A stretch of 64,000 bases of DNA from Pseudomonas asturiensis (GCF_900143095.1 NZ_FRDA01000001.1:186001-250000), one strand, 5' to 3'; shown: positions 1-9,542, numbered from the stretch's first letter. Translations and numbers: made by a program. Notes: generated by a model from the letters alone, not told the origin.

Positions 1-972
1 GAGCTTGAATTGCCGATCCCATAGCGGTGACACATCAATCCGTTCACTCAACACACCCGCTTCGAAAAACACATCAGCCACTTCCTGTTGCGAGGCGATG
101 GCCTGATCGTCAATGGCCCTGAGTTTCCAGGGCTGGCTGCGGTTCGCGATTTGATCGGCGAAGACGGCCTTGTCGATGCCCAGCAGTTTTCCGGATTTCT
201 CCGCCCACTCTTCAGGGTGATCGTTGATCCATTCCAGGGTCTGGCGTTGGCGCCTGAGGTAATCGGTGATGGCCTGACGACGCAGCGGATCGGCCAGGGC
301 AGCGGGGCGGGCGGCCAGCAGGTAGTTGCCGGACAAATAACCCAAAGCGGTTTTCAACACCCGTGCGCCGCTGCGAAATTTCGCCAACTGGATGAAGGTG
401 CCGTACGTGACCCATGCGTCAAGCTGGCCGCTCTGAAAGGCGGTGAAGCCGTCCTGCGGCGTGAGCGCAATGGCTTTGACGTCCTCCATGCTCAAGCCTT
501 GCTCCTTGAGCGCCTGGATCAGGAAGTAATGAGCGGTGGTGGCTTTGACATACCCGACGCGCTTGCCCCGCAATTGGGCAACCGATTCGACGCGGGAGTC
601 TTTGGGAATCAGAAACACCTGGTTATTGACGTCACCTTCCATCACGGCGATCAATTTGGGCTGGCGGTGGCTCTGAATCGAAAAGATCGGTGGTATCTCG
701 CTCATCGAGCCGATATCGATGCTGCCCGATGCCAGCGCTTCGACAATCAGATTGCCGCCTGGAAATTCGGAAAACTGCACCTTGTAGGGACGATTGTCGT
801 TGCCGGCATTTTCGTTGAAGTTGGCATCTCCGCCCCGGTAGGTGGCGACCTGCAGCGTCAGGTCGGCCCATTGATCCTGGGCGAATAACCGGGGCGCCAT
901 ACCCAGTGTGGCAGCGCCCAGGGTCACGGCGCTGGCAGTCAGAAAATGTCGTCGGTTGAATGTCTGGTTCAT
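1..972 (-). CDS. ABC transporter substrate-binding protein, SsuA/NrtA type (3' end outside window)
   Basis: The frame opens with ATG at 972 and stays open for 324 codons to the window edge, so the C-terminus and stop are missing. The N-terminus (NQTFNRRHFLTASAVTLGAA) is a twin-arginine signal, so the protein should reach the periplasm folded. The body has the NMT1/SsuA fold signature of sulfonate, nitrate or taurine binding proteins, including a DAWVTYGTF stretch near the domain hinge. It probably captures a small organic anion for an ABC importer whose other subunits would lie left of the window. It diverges from the class II aldolase across an A+T-rich gap. Substrate unknown. Confidence 0.85.
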   Translation of the reverse strand, partial: MNQTFNRRHFLTASAVTLGAATLGMAPRLFAQDQWADLTLQVATYRGGDANFNENAGNDNRPYKVQFSEFPGGNLIVEALASGSIDIGSMSEIPPIFSIQSHRQPKLIAVMEGDVNNQVFLIPKDSRVESVAQLRGKRVGYVKATTAHYFLIQALKEQGLSMEDVKAIALTPQDGFTAFQSGQLDAWVTYGTFIQLAKFRSGARVLKTALGYLSGNYLLAARPAALADPLRRQAITDYLRRQRQTLEWINDHPEEWAEKSGKLLGIDKAVFADQIANRSQPWKLRAIDDQAIASQQEVADVFFEAGVLSERIDVSPLWDRQFKL

Positions 973-1172
973 ACGGTCTCGTCCTTGCGGTCCGGCAAGC
1001 CTGAAAGTGGACTGCTCCTGATTCACTCAGGAATATCGAGCGCCGATGTAAGCATAATGATGAATTTTAATATTCTATTTTTTTATAATTATCTTATAAG
1101 TAAATGTGCTTTTTAATTGATTTCTTATGCGCATAGTCTTGCGTCATCGATTGCCAATCACAGGGAGCCATC
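973..1172. promoter_or_regulatory. Divergent A+T-rich promoter region
   Basis: This 200-bp gap between two divergent starts contains a strikingly A+T-rich core (about 1056-1120), unlike the G+C-rich flanks. Promoters for both the binding protein (minus) and the aldolase (plus) must lie here or overlap their ends. No specific operator could be identified. Confidence 0.4.
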
Positions 1173-1988
1173 ATGAGCAATGTCAGTGCCTTGCCAGTCC
1201 AGACGGACACGGCCACTTCGTCACAATCGAGCGTGCGGGACCGGGTTTCCCCGGAAGAATGGGAGATTCGGGTCAAGCTTGCCGCTGCCTATCGTCTCGC
1301 TGCTCTCAAGCGTTGGACCGATCATATCTACACACATTTTTCTGCCCGCGTGCCGGGGCCAGACGAGCACTTTCTGATCAACCCCTTTGGCCTGCTGTTC
1401 GATGAAATCAACGCGTCCCACCTGGTCAAGGTCGATATCGACGGCACGATTGTCGATGACCCGACCGGCCTGGGGATCAACTACGCAGGCTATGTCATTC
1501 ACAGCGCCATTCACGCCGCGCGCCCGGACTTGCAGGCGGTGCTGCACACCCACACTCGGGACGGTATTGCGGTGTCGGCGCAGAAGGACGGCCTGCTGCC
1601 GATTTCCCAGCACGCCATCGCCTTTTCCGGTCGCGTGGCGTACCACGGCTATGAAGGCATTGCGCTTGATCTGGATGAGCGCGAACGGCTTGTGGCCGAC
1701 CTGGGTGACAAGAGCGTGATGATCCTGCGTAACCATGGGTTGCTCACTGGCGGCGTCAGTATCGAGCACGCGTTTCAGCAACTGCATAATCTGGAATACG
1801 CCTGCAACATTCAGATTGCCGCGCAATCGGCAGGCAACGCCGAGCTGGTTTTCCCTCCGCAAGCGGTCATCGCCAAGGTTGAAGAGCAGGCCAAAGTCAT
1901 CAAGGACGGACACGGTCCGGGTGTGGCGCGGCACTGGGATGCGCTGATCCGTGAACTGGAACGCACCGACACGACCTACAAGACCTGA
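1173..1988 (+). CDS. Class II aldolase/adducin family protein
   Basis: This 271-residue protein belongs to the zinc-dependent class II aldolase/adducin family, which includes fuculose-1-phosphate aldolase and ribulose-5-phosphate 4-epimerase. The HTHTRDGIAVSA segment (about residue 128) supplies two metal-binding histidines, and RNHGLLTGG (about residue 187) carries the third. The start follows a good ribosome site (AGGGAGCC). The family includes many proteins of unknown substrate, and this one fits the longer subgroup found in Pseudomonas. It sits between two SsuA-type binding proteins, which hints at processing of an imported compound, but that is inference. A cytoplasmic location is expected. 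Confidence 0.85.
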   Translation: MSNVSALPVQTDTATSSQSSVRDRVSPEEWEIRVKLAAAYRLAALKRWTDHIYTHFSARVPGPDEHFLINPFGLLFDEINASHLVKVDIDGTIVDDPTGLGINYAGYVIHSAIHAARPDLQAVLHTHTRDGIAVSAQKDGLLPISQHAIAFSGRVAYHGYEGIALDLDERERLVADLGDKSVMILRNHGLLTGGVSIEHAFQQLHNLEYACNIQIAAQSAGNAELVFPPQAVIAKVEEQAKVIKDGHGPGVARHWDALIRELERTDTTYKT

Positions 1989-2019
1989 CTGACGAATCAC
2001 CCGCACAAGGACGCACAGA

Positions 2020-3027
2020 ATGGGTTTCACATATTGGGTCAGAAGCTGCGCTGCCTTGCTGTTTTTCAGTACGTTGGTGGGCTGCGGCAATGACGACAGG
2101 CAAGTGGTTTCCAGTAACGAAGCGGTGGACTGGTCGAAGGTCAAACTGGTGCTTGGCGATCAGGCCAAAGGCTTACGCACGGTCGTTGAAGCATCAAAGG
2201 CATTCGAGGGCCTGCCGTATCAGGTCGAGTGGGCCAATTTTCAGGGGGCAGCGCCGCTGTTCGAGGCCCTGCGCGCCGGAGCGGTGGACCTTGCACCTGC
2301 TGGCGATACCCCCGTGCTGGCGGCGGCCACTGGCGGTGCGCCGCTGCGCATTGTCGGCGTGCGGCGCAGTCAGTCGCGCAGTATCGCGATTCTGGTGCCC
2401 AAGGCATCTGCGATTCAATCCGTGGCCGACCTCAAGGGCCGCAATGTGGTGATCTCTTCCGCACGCGGCAGCATCTCCCAGTACCTGTTGATCCGTGCGC
2501 TGGCCAATGCCGGGGTCAACGAGGCTGACGTCAATATCGGTTTCGTCATGCCCACCGACGCGCTGCCTGCATTCAACGCTGGCAAGATCGAGGCCTGGGC
2601 CACGTTCGGCGTTTATCAGGCATTCGCCGAAGAGCAGGGCGCTCGGGTGTTACTCAGCGGCGAGGGCATCAACACGGGCCTTACCTTTATTACCGCGTCG
2701 GACGAAGTGCTGACCGATCCCGTCCGGCGTCAGGCCATCAATGATGTGCTGAAGCGCCTTGCCAGGGCGTTCGACTGGGCGCGCAACAACACCGATCAGT
2801 ACGCCGAGGTCTTTGCCAGGGTCAACGACATTCCGCTGCCAGTGTCGCGTCGCTTGCAGAGTTGGGGGATCGAGGCGCTTGAACCGGTCGAAAACCGTGA
2901 TATCGAGGCCTTGCAGCAGGTCGATGATCTGTTCGTCGAGAAGAAAATCTTCCCGCATGCCGTCAAGGTTGCCGAGCTGGTCGATCGGCAGGCGTTTGCG
3001 AAAGACCGTGATATCACGTCGCGATGA
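2020..3027 (+). CDS. ABC transporter substrate-binding lipoprotein, SsuA/NrtA type
   Basis: This 335-residue protein starts with a lipoprotein signal ending in the lipobox LVGC (Cys near residue 23), so it is probably membrane-anchored on the periplasmic side. The rest is an NMT1/SsuA-like domain; EAWATFGVYQ matches the DAWVTYGTF element of the binding protein at 1-972, so the two are paralogues. It lies 31 bp after the aldolase on the same strand and probably shares its transcript. No permease or ATPase gene is nearby. Substrate unknown; sulfonate, taurine or a related anion is the family expectation. Confidence 0.85.
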   Translation: MGFTYWVRSCAALLFFSTLVGCGNDDRQVVSSNEAVDWSKVKLVLGDQAKGLRTVVEASKAFEGLPYQVEWANFQGAAPLFEALRAGAVDLAPAGDTPVLAAATGGAPLRIVGVRRSQSRSIAILVPKASAIQSVADLKGRNVVISSARGSISQYLLIRALANAGVNEADVNIGFVMPTDALPAFNAGKIEAWATFGVYQAFAEEQGARVLLSGEGINTGLTFITASDEVLTDPVRRQAINDVLKRLARAFDWARNNTDQYAEVFARVNDIPLPVSRRLQSWGIEALEPVENRDIEALQQVDDLFVEKKIFPHAVKVAELVDRQAFAKDRDITSR

Positions 3028-3051
3028 TGCGAGGCGTCCTGGGTTGGTGTA

Positions 3052-3081
3052 GTGTGCGCACCCAAAACAAGGGGCGCACAC
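3052..3081 (+). promoter_or_regulatory. Hairpin abutting the glsA start codon
   Basis: GTGTGCGC at 3052-3059 is perfectly complementary to GCGCACAC at 3074-3081, and the glsA ATG follows at once (3082). The purine-rich stretch AAGGGG, the only ribosome-site candidate, lies at the base of the right arm. If it forms in RNA, the hairpin would hide the ribosome site. No T-run follows, so it is not a standard terminator. Confidence 0.45.
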
Positions 3082-3990
3082 ATGCAAGACCTGCTGAACG
3101 AAATCCTCGATGAAGTAAGACCCTTGCTCGGTCAGGGCAAAGTCGCCGATTACATTCCGGCGCTCGGTGGGGTAAGACCCGATCAATTGGGCATCGCGGT
3201 GTACGGCAATGACGGTCAGATGTTCAGCGCCGGAGATGCCGAGACACGGTTTTCGATCCAGAGCATTTCCAAGGTCTTCAGCCTGGTGCAGGCCATCGGG
3301 CATTCCGGTGAGGACATCTGGCAGCGCCTCGGCCACGAGCCTTCCGGCCAGCCTTTCAACTCACTGGTGCAGCTGGAGTTCGAGCGGGGCAGGCCGCGCA
3401 ATCCGTTCATCAATGCCGGTGCGCTGGTGATCTGCGACATCAATCAGGCGCGCTTCGCCGCTCCGTCGTTGTCGATGCGCGACTTTGTGCGGCGCCTGTG
3501 TGGCAACCCTTCGATCACCTCTGATTCCAAAGTGGCTGAATCCGAATACCAGCACCGTTCGCGCAACGCTGCAGCGGCGTACCTCATGAAGTCGTTCGAC
3601 AACTTCCACGGTGATGTGGAAGACGTGCTGCGCAGCTACTTCCACCATTGCGCCCTGAGCATGAGCTGCATCGACCTGGCCCGTGCGTTCGGCTTTCTGG
3701 CCAACCAGGGTTTCTGCACCCACAGTGGCGAGCAGATTCTCAGCGCGCGGCAGGCCACTCAATTGAACTCGATCATGGCCACCAGTGGCCTTTATGACGA
3801 GGCGGGCAACTTTGCCTACCGTGTCGGTCTGCCCGGCAAGAGTGGCGTGGGCGGCGGGATTGTCGCGGTCGTGCCAGAGCGGTTTTCGGTCTGTGTCTGG
3901 TCCCCGGAGTTGAACGCGGCAGGCAATTCGCTTGTCGGTATGGCTGCACTGGAAAAACTCAGTGCGAGGATCGACTGGTCGGTGTTTTAA
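3082..3990 (+). CDS. glsA: Glutaminase
   Basis: This is a 302-residue glutaminase of the serine-dependent beta-lactamase-like family, hydrolysing L-glutamine to glutamate and ammonia in the cytoplasm. Family landmarks are visible: the catalytic SISK tetrad ([10 protein letters not shown]), NPFINAGAL, the [17 protein letters not shown] segment and the C-terminal [10 protein letters not shown] loop. The length matches E. coli and Pseudomonas GlsA. I use the ATG at 3082 rather than an upstream in-frame ATG at 3052, because the family N-terminus begins at MQDLLNEI. It follows the binding-protein gene after 54 bp and could be partly co-transcribed, but it is a housekeeping-type enzyme and may be unrelated. 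Confidence 0.95.
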   Translation: MQDLLNEILDEVRPLLGQGKVADYIPALGGVRPDQLGIAVYGNDGQMFSAGDAETRFSIQSISKVFSLVQAIGHSGEDIWQRLGHEPSGQPFNSLVQLEFERGRPRNPFINAGALVICDINQARFAAPSLSMRDFVRRLCGNPSITSDSKVAESEYQHRSRNAAAAYLMKSFDNFHGDVEDVLRSYFHHCALSMSCIDLARAFGFLANQGFCTHSGEQILSARQATQLNSIMATSGLYDEAGNFAYRVGLPGKSGVGGGIVAVVPERFSVCVWSPELNAAGNSLVGMAALEKLSARIDWSVF

Positions 3991-4039
3991 GCTAGAACAC
4001 TGACGCCCACCTCTGAAGCACCGCCAGCGGAGTCATGGA

Positions 4040-5143
4040 TTGAAACGACGTTTGTTCAAGTCGCTCACGATGAGCGTCGCGCTGATATTACTGGCCGCGT
4101 GCGGCACTCAGCGCCCCCAGGAACCTGAGCTGACGCCCGAGCAGGCGCGGGCACGTATTCTGCGCCTGATGCCGGCCACGGTCAGTGATCGCCAGGCGTG
4201 GGCTACGGATATCCATGCGGCCTTCGCTGCGCAGAAAATCCCCCTGACCACCGAAAACCTGTGTTCCGTGCTGGCTGTGACCGAGCAGGAGTCCACCTAT
4301 TCAGTTGATCCGGCAGTGCCGAACATGGGCCGCATCGCGCGCGCCGAGATCGACCGCCGCGCGGCGCGACTGCACATTCCTAATGCCTTGATCGCGACCG
4401 CACTGCGGGTCCGCTCCCCGGATGGAAAAACCTACGGCAAGCGCCTCGATGCTGCCCGTACAGAGAAGGAACTGAGCGCGATCTTCGATGATTTCATCGG
4501 TATGGTGCCGTTGGGTCAGGCGCTGTTCGGCACCTTCAACCCGGTCAAGACCGGTGGTCCGATGCAGGTCAGCATCGCCTTCGCGGAAAAACGCGCCGAG
4601 GACTATCCCTACCCGGTAGATGGCTCGATCAGACGCGAGGTCTTTACCCGACGCGGCGGCATGTACTTCGGCATCGCACACCTGCTGGGTTACCCGGTGA
4701 GTTATGACAAGTCGCTGTATCGCTTCGCTGACTTCAATGCCGGCTGGTACGCAAGCCGCAATGCGGCCTTTCAGGCAGCCGTCAGCCAGGCAACCGGCAT
4801 CGACCTGGCGCTGGATGGCGACCTGATTCGCTTCGACTCCACCTCGCCGGGTTCTACCGAGCTGGCCGTTCGGACCCTGGGTGATCGCCTGGGCATGAAC
4901 AAGTCGCAGATATGGAGCCAGCTCAAGCAGGGCGATACGTTCGAGTTCCAAGACACCGAGCTGTACCGAAAGGTGTTCGCGATGGCCGACCGGGCGGCGG
5001 GTAAGCCGCTGCCTCGCGCGATTTTGCCGGGCATTACGCTGAAGAGCCCGAAGATCACTCGCAACCTGACCACCGCCTGGTTCGCCGAGCGCGTGGACGA
5101 TCGGCGTGAGCGTTGCGTACAGCGTGCTCCGGCGGGGGTGTGA
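4040..5143 (+). CDS. DUF1615 family lipoprotein
   Basis: This 367-residue protein has a lipoprotein signal peptide with lipobox LAAC (Cys about residue 21) and otherwise matches the DUF1615 family, common in Pseudomonas and without an assigned function. The start is TTG at 4040; the only nearby ATG (4035) runs into a stop after two codons, so the rarer start is forced. The mature protein is soluble, with no further membrane segment, and should sit at the inner or outer membrane. It stands alone between glsA and the convergent DUF1810 gene. Confidence 0.85.
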   Translation: MKRRLFKSLTMSVALILLAACGTQRPQEPELTPEQARARILRLMPATVSDRQAWATDIHAAFAAQKIPLTTENLCSVLAVTEQESTYSVDPAVPNMGRIARAEIDRRAARLHIPNALIATALRVRSPDGKTYGKRLDAARTEKELSAIFDDFIGMVPLGQALFGTFNPVKTGGPMQVSIAFAEKRAEDYPYPVDGSIRREVFTRRGGMYFGIAHLLGYPVSYDKSLYRFADFNAGWYASRNAAFQAAVSQATGIDLALDGDLIRFDSTSPGSTELAVRTLGDRLGMNKSQIWSQLKQGDTFEFQDTELYRKVFAMADRAAGKPLPRAILPGITLKSPKITRNLTTAWFAERVDDRRERCVQRAPAGV

Positions 5144-5172
5144 CGCTGGACACACAGGACTCTGGAGCGGAC

Positions 5173-5598
5173 TCAACCACTGACCCGCGTCACCGTCATC
5201 GCATCCAGCTCGCCATCGAAAAAGGTGTCCAGCACCTCCTGAAAAATCGTCCGGTCAGGCGCTGCGAGTTTGAACAGGGTCATGCTCGACTGCAGTTTCA
5301 TGTCGTCCGGTGAGCCGAATATTTGCCGAGCCGTGCGTTCTACCTGAGGCGCTATGAGTCGGGCGCACTGCTCAAGGCGTGGGCCGAGCAGCGGGTGTTG
5401 CAGGTAGGCCCGCGCTTCATCGAGGCTGCCGATGGCGTAGCGCTGGGCCATGTCGCTGCGGCCCAGCCCACGGATTTGCGGAAACACGAACCACATCCAG
5501 TGACTGCGTTTCTTCCCGGCTTCAAGCTCCGTCAGTACTTCTGGAAACACGGGGTACTGAGCATCAACAAAGCGTTGCAGGTTGTGAGCATCGTTCAT
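5173..5598 (-). CDS. DUF1810 family protein
   Basis: This 141-residue protein matches DUF1810, a small soluble family found in bacteria and some eukaryotes. Conserved features include the N-terminal LQRFVDAQ and the central KRSHWMWFVFPQ and GLGRS segments. Biochemical function is unknown. It is convergent with the DUF1615 gene (gap about 29 bp) and divergent from the ABC exporter gene. No partner gene is apparent. Confidence 0.85.
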   Translation of the reverse strand: MNDAHNLQRFVDAQYPVFPEVLTELEAGKKRSHWMWFVFPQIRGLGRSDMAQRYAIGSLDEARAYLQHPLLGPRLEQCARLIAPQVERTARQIFGSPDDMKLQSSMTLFKLAAPDRTIFQEVLDTFFDGELDAMTVTRVSG

Positions 5599-5691
5599 GA
5601 TGGACCTCCTGTTTTTTAGCGAGCCAGCGTCTGCGGCCGTATGATGGCCGACCTCTACGGGGTTGGTTCTGTATCCAGAGTTCTTTTACGT

Positions 5692-7503
5692 ATGCCGGTT
5701 CTCAAGCGTTTTTCATCTTTCATGCAGCAGGCCTTTCGCGCGATGCAACTGGTCTGGACCACCTCGCGGTGGCTGTCACTGGGGTTGATCCTCGCCACGT
5801 TGGTGGCTGGCCTGTTGCCTGCGCTGGCTGCCTGGTTGGGCCAGCGCATTGTGGACGCCGTGGTCAGTGCCATGCAATTGCATGCCAGCAGCGGTGAGGC
5901 TCCCCTCTGGCCGGTGCTGCGCTACGTGCTTTACGAAGCGGGCGTGCTGGCATTGCTGGCCGCTGCCCAGCGAGGCCTGTCGGTGCAGCAGGCATTGTTG
6001 CGCGTCTTGCTGGGGCAGAAGGTCAACACCTTGATTCTGGAGAAGGCGCAGACCCTGTCGTTGATGCAGTTCGAAGACTCGGAGTTCTACGACAAACTGG
6101 TGCGTGTGCGGCGTGAAGCCTCGACAAGGCCGCTGGCGCTCGTCACCAAGTCGCTGGGCCTGCTGCAGAACCTCATCTCGCTGATCAGCTTTGCCGTGCT
6201 GCTGGTGCATTTCTCGCCTTGGGCGCTGGCGATCCTGGTGCTGGGCGCGTTACCGGTGTTCTTTGCCGAGGCGCACTTTTCCGGCGATGCATTCCGGCTG
6301 TTCACGCGCCGCGCCCCGGAAACCCGTCGGCAGAATTACATCGAAACGCTGCTTTCTCACGAGGGCTATATCAAGGAGGTCAAGCTGTTCGGTTTCGCGC
6401 CGCTGCTGCTCAAACGCTATCGCGAGACCTTCGAACGGCTTTACGCCGAAGACCGCCGCCTGACCGTGCGCCGCGACGGCTGGGGATTTCTGCTGGGTTT
6501 GCTGGGCACTGCGGCGTTCTATCTGGCTTACGCGTGGGTGGTAGTCGATGCCGTCCATGGCCGCATCACGCTTGGCCAGATGACCATGTACCTGGTGCTG
6601 TTCAAGCAGGGGCAGGCAGCCGTGAGCAGCAGCCTCAGCGCGATCAGTGGCCTGTACGAGGACGGGCTGTACCTGTCGGATCTTTATGTCTATCTGGCCC
6701 AGCCGGTCATCGCACCGACCGGGAGCCTGGCTCACGGCGTATTGCCGGGTGACGGCCTGCGCTTCGAAGACGTGAGCTTCACCTATCCCGGCACCAGCCG
6801 TCCGGCGCTGGAACACATCGACCTGCATCTGGCGCCGGGCCGCAGCGTGGCGTTGGTGGGCGAGAACGGTTCGGGCAAGACCACCCTGATCAAACTGCTG
6901 ACCCGGCTCTACAAGCCCGATCATGGGCGCATCCTGCTCGACGGCAGTGACCTTCAGGAATGGGACGAAGAGGCATTGCGTACCCGAATCGGCGTGATCT
7001 TTCAGGATTTCATCCGCTACCAGTTTCTGGTCGGCGAAAACCTCGGGGTTGGCGACACTGAAGCGTTTCATGACGAAGCACGCTGGCGCGAGGCCGCCGC
7101 TCAGGGCATGGCCGCGCCGTTCATCGAACAGCTCGACAAGGGTTACGAAACACAACTGGGACGCTGGTTCGCGGGCGGCCAGGAGCTGTCCGGCGGCCAA
7201 TGGCAAAAGATCGCGCTGTCGCGTGCCTACATGCGCCGTGACGCCGACATCCTGATTCTCGACGAGCCGACTGCCGCGCTGGATGCGGGGGCGGAAGCGG
7301 CGGTGTTCGACCATTTTCGCGAGTACGCCAAAGGCCGCATGACGCTGCTGATTTCCCATCGCTTTTCCAGCGTGCGCAATGCCGAACACATTGTGGTGCT
7401 GGAGCATGGGCGTGTGCTCGAACGTGGCAGTCACGACAGCCTGATGGAGGCGGGAGGGCGCTACGCCGCGCTTTTCGACCTCCAGGCTCAGGGTTATCGC
7501 TAG
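5692..7503 (+). CDS. ABC exporter half-transporter (membrane plus ATPase domains)
   Basis: From the ATG at 5692 the protein has 603 residues; the frame is open from 5641, but MPVLKRF begins the better-matching N-terminus. The first ~330 residues are a six-helix type I exporter membrane domain. The ATPase domain follows, with Walker A GENGSGKTT, signature LSGGQ, Walker B ILILDEPTAALD and the switch histidine in LLISHRFS. It should act as a homodimer in the inner membrane, exporting a lipid, peptide or drug. There is no peptidase domain, and no partner or modification gene adjoins it, so the substrate cannot be named. Confidence 0.88.
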   Translation: MPVLKRFSSFMQQAFRAMQLVWTTSRWLSLGLILATLVAGLLPALAAWLGQRIVDAVVSAMQLHASSGEAPLWPVLRYVLYEAGVLALLAAAQRGLSVQQALLRVLLGQKVNTLILEKAQTLSLMQFEDSEFYDKLVRVRREASTRPLALVTKSLGLLQNLISLISFAVLLVHFSPWALAILVLGALPVFFAEAHFSGDAFRLFTRRAPETRRQNYIETLLSHEGYIKEVKLFGFAPLLLKRYRETFERLYAEDRRLTVRRDGWGFLLGLLGTAAFYLAYAWVVVDAVHGRITLGQMTMYLVLFKQGQAAVSSSLSAISGLYEDGLYLSDLYVYLAQPVIAPTGSLAHGVLPGDGLRFEDVSFTYPGTSRPALEHIDLHLAPGRSVALVGENGSGKTTLIKLLTRLYKPDHGRILLDGSDLQEWDEEALRTRIGVIFQDFIRYQFLVGENLGVGDTEAFHDEARWREAAAQGMAAPFIEQLDKGYETQLGRWFAGGQELSGGQWQKIALSRAYMRRDADILILDEPTAALDAGAEAAVFDHFREYAKGRMTLLISHRFSSVRNAEHIVVLEHGRVLERGSHDSLMEAGGRYAALFDLQAQGYR

Positions 7504-7622
7504 ATGAAAACTGTCATCAAAAGCAACAAAAGTCCTTGCAGTGCGTCACCTGTCGGCGTTTTATAGGGTTCGTTTTTTGTGGCGCCCCTGTGCGCTTTCC
7601 TATCTACCGGATGGAGTGATCA

Positions 7623-8660
7623 ATGCAATTTCGTTCATTGGGCAAGACTGATCTGTCGGTCAGCGCCATCACCCTGGGCACCATGACCTGGGGCGAGCAG
7701 AACACGCAGGATGAGGCCTTCGAGCAGATTCGCATGGCCAAAGAGGCCGGGGTCAATTTCCTCGACACCGCCGAGATGTACCCGGTGCCGCCGCGTGGCG
7801 AAACCTATACCAAGACCGAAAGCATCATTGGCGAATACTTCAAGAAGTACGGCGATCGTAGTGACTGGGTGCTGGCCAGCAAGGTCGCAGGTCCCGGCCG
7901 CATGGAACACATCCGCGATGGCAATCCACGTCTGGATCGCCACAACATCATCACCGCGCTGGATGCCAGCCTCAAGCGCCTGAACACCGACTATCTGGAC
8001 CTGTACCAACTGCACTGGCCGGACCGCAAGACCAACTTCTTCGGCGTACTGGGTTATACCCACGACCCTGACGACGTCGCCGTGGAAATCGAAGAAACGC
8101 TTTCGGTGCTGGGCGATCTGGTCAAAGCGGGCAAGATTCGTCATTTCGGCCTGTCCAACGAAACGCCGTGGGGCACCCAGCGCTTCCTGCATCTGGCCGA
8201 AAAGCTGGACCTGCCGCGAGCGGTGTCGATCCAGAACCCGTACAACCTGCTCAATCGCACCTTCGAAGTCGGTCTGGCAGAAATTGCCATTCGCGAGCAG
8301 ATCGGTCTGTTGGCCTACTCGCCGCTGGCGTTCGGTGTACTGGCGGGTAAATACCTGGACGGCGCACGTCCTGCCGACGGTCGCCTGACCCTGTTCGAGC
8401 GCTTCCAGCGTTACAACAACCCGCAGGCGGTCAGTGCGACGGCCCGCTACGTGGCGCTGGCCCGCGAGCACGGTCTTGACCCTTCGCAGATGGCGCTGGC
8501 GTATGTCACCAGCCGGCCTTTCGTGACCAGCAACATCATTGGCGCAACCAAGCTGGATCAACTCGCGGTCAACCTGGCGAGCATTGATGTCACGCTGTCG
8601 GACGAAGTGATTGCCGGAATCGAAGCCATACATATTTCGCAACCTAACCCGGCGCCGTAA
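7623..8660 (+). CDS. Aldo/keto reductase, Tas-like
   Basis: This 345-residue NADPH-dependent oxidoreductase has the (alpha/beta)8 aldo-keto reductase fold. Tas/YajO-type features are visible: MQFRSLGKTDLSVSAITLGTM at the start (quoted in part), the catalytic Asp-Tyr pair in FLDTAEMYP, the lysine in VLASKVAGPG and LYQLHWPDR. The start is supported by a GGAG site seven bases upstream. Tas-like enzymes reduce carbonyls, but the physiological substrate is not known. It precedes an SDR and a GH15 glycosidase on the same strand, and an 81-bp gap separates it from the SDR, so co-transcription is possible. Confidence 0.9.
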   Translation: MQFRSLGKTDLSVSAITLGTMTWGEQNTQDEAFEQIRMAKEAGVNFLDTAEMYPVPPRGETYTKTESIIGEYFKKYGDRSDWVLASKVAGPGRMEHIRDGNPRLDRHNIITALDASLKRLNTDYLDLYQLHWPDRKTNFFGVLGYTHDPDDVAVEIEETLSVLGDLVKAGKIRHFGLSNETPWGTQRFLHLAEKLDLPRAVSIQNPYNLLNRTFEVGLAEIAIREQIGLLAYSPLAFGVLAGKYLDGARPADGRLTLFERFQRYNNPQAVSATARYVALAREHGLDPSQMALAYVTSRPFVTSNIIGATKLDQLAVNLASIDVTLSDEVIAGIEAIHISQPNPAP

Positions 8661-8741
8661 GCCGAACGCCACTGAACTAACTTTCAGCCTCGCGAGTCAG
8701 CATCTAACGCATGCACTAGCAGACTTCGAGGCTGAAATCCG

Positions 8742-9542
8742 ATGCACATCTCTCTCAAGCAACAAGTCGCACTCGTGACCGGCGCCAGTTCCGGTCTTGG
8801 CGCTGCGGCAGCGCGTGCGCTGGCAGACGCCGGCGCGGCGGTGGTCATCAATTACCATTCCAAGGCGGAACCGGCCGAGAAACTGGCGGACGAGATTCGC
8901 GCGTCGGGCGGACAAGCCATCGCCATCGGTGCTGATGTGTCCAAAGAAAACGAAGTCGAACGGATGTTCGCCCAGACCATCGAGCAGTTCGGCGCGCTGG
9001 ATATTCTGTTCGCCAACTCGGGCCTGCAAAAGGACGCCGCGTTCGTGGACATGAGCCTTGAGGACTGGAACACCGTCATCAATGTCAACCTCACCGGTCA
9101 GTTCCTGTGCGCACGCGCCGCCGTGCGCCAGTTCATCCGCCAGGGCATGCGTGAGCATGTGTCACGGGCGATGGGCAAGATCATTCACATGAGTTCGGTG
9201 CACCAGGTCATTCCGTGGGCGGGGCATGTCAATTACGCGGCCTCCAAGGGTGGCGTCGATCTGCTCATGCGCAGCATTGCGCAGGAAGTGGGCGAGCAGA
9301 AAATTCGCGTGAACAGCGTTGCACCCGGCGCGATTCGCACGCCGATCAATGCCGATGCCAGGCAGGGCGATGCTGAGAGCAAGATGCTCGAACTCATTCC
9401 CTATGGTCGCATCGGTGAACCCGAAGACGTGGCCAACGCAGTGGTCTGGCTGGCGTCCGATGCATCCGATTATGTCCACGGTACGACCCTGTTCATCGAC
9501 GGAGGGATGACCCTCTATCCGGAGTTTCGTGGCAATGGCTGA
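8742..9542 (+). CDS. SDR family oxidoreductase, glucose-1-dehydrogenase-like
   Basis: This 266-residue classical short-chain dehydrogenase has the TGASSGLG cofactor loop (about residue 14), the NSG equivalent of the NAG motif, and the Ser-Tyr-Lys set in the SSVHQV and YAASKGG segments. It ends in the usual SDR tail DGGMTLYPEF. The closest named group is glucose-1-dehydrogenase, which oxidises glucose to gluconolactone with NAD(P). The gene overlaps the GH15 gene by about eight bases, so the two are translationally coupled. A shared role in glucose or trehalose metabolism is a reasonable inference. Confidence 0.88.
   Translation: MHISLKQQVALVTGASSGLGAAAARALADAGAAVVINYHSKAEPAEKLADEIRASGGQAIAIGADVSKENEVERMFAQTIEQFGALDILFANSGLQKDAAFVDMSLEDWNTVINVNLTGQFLCARAAVRQFIRQGMREHVSRAMGKIIHMSSVHQVIPWAGHVNYAASKGGVDLLMRSIAQEVGEQKIRVNSVAPGAIRTPINADARQGDAESKMLELIPYGRIGEPEDVANAVVWLASDASDYVHGTTLFIDGGMTLYPEFRGNG

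Noticed and set aside
6250-7434. 394-codon antisense frame in the ABC exporter gene
   Set aside because: Shadow; all ABC motifs are on the sense strand.
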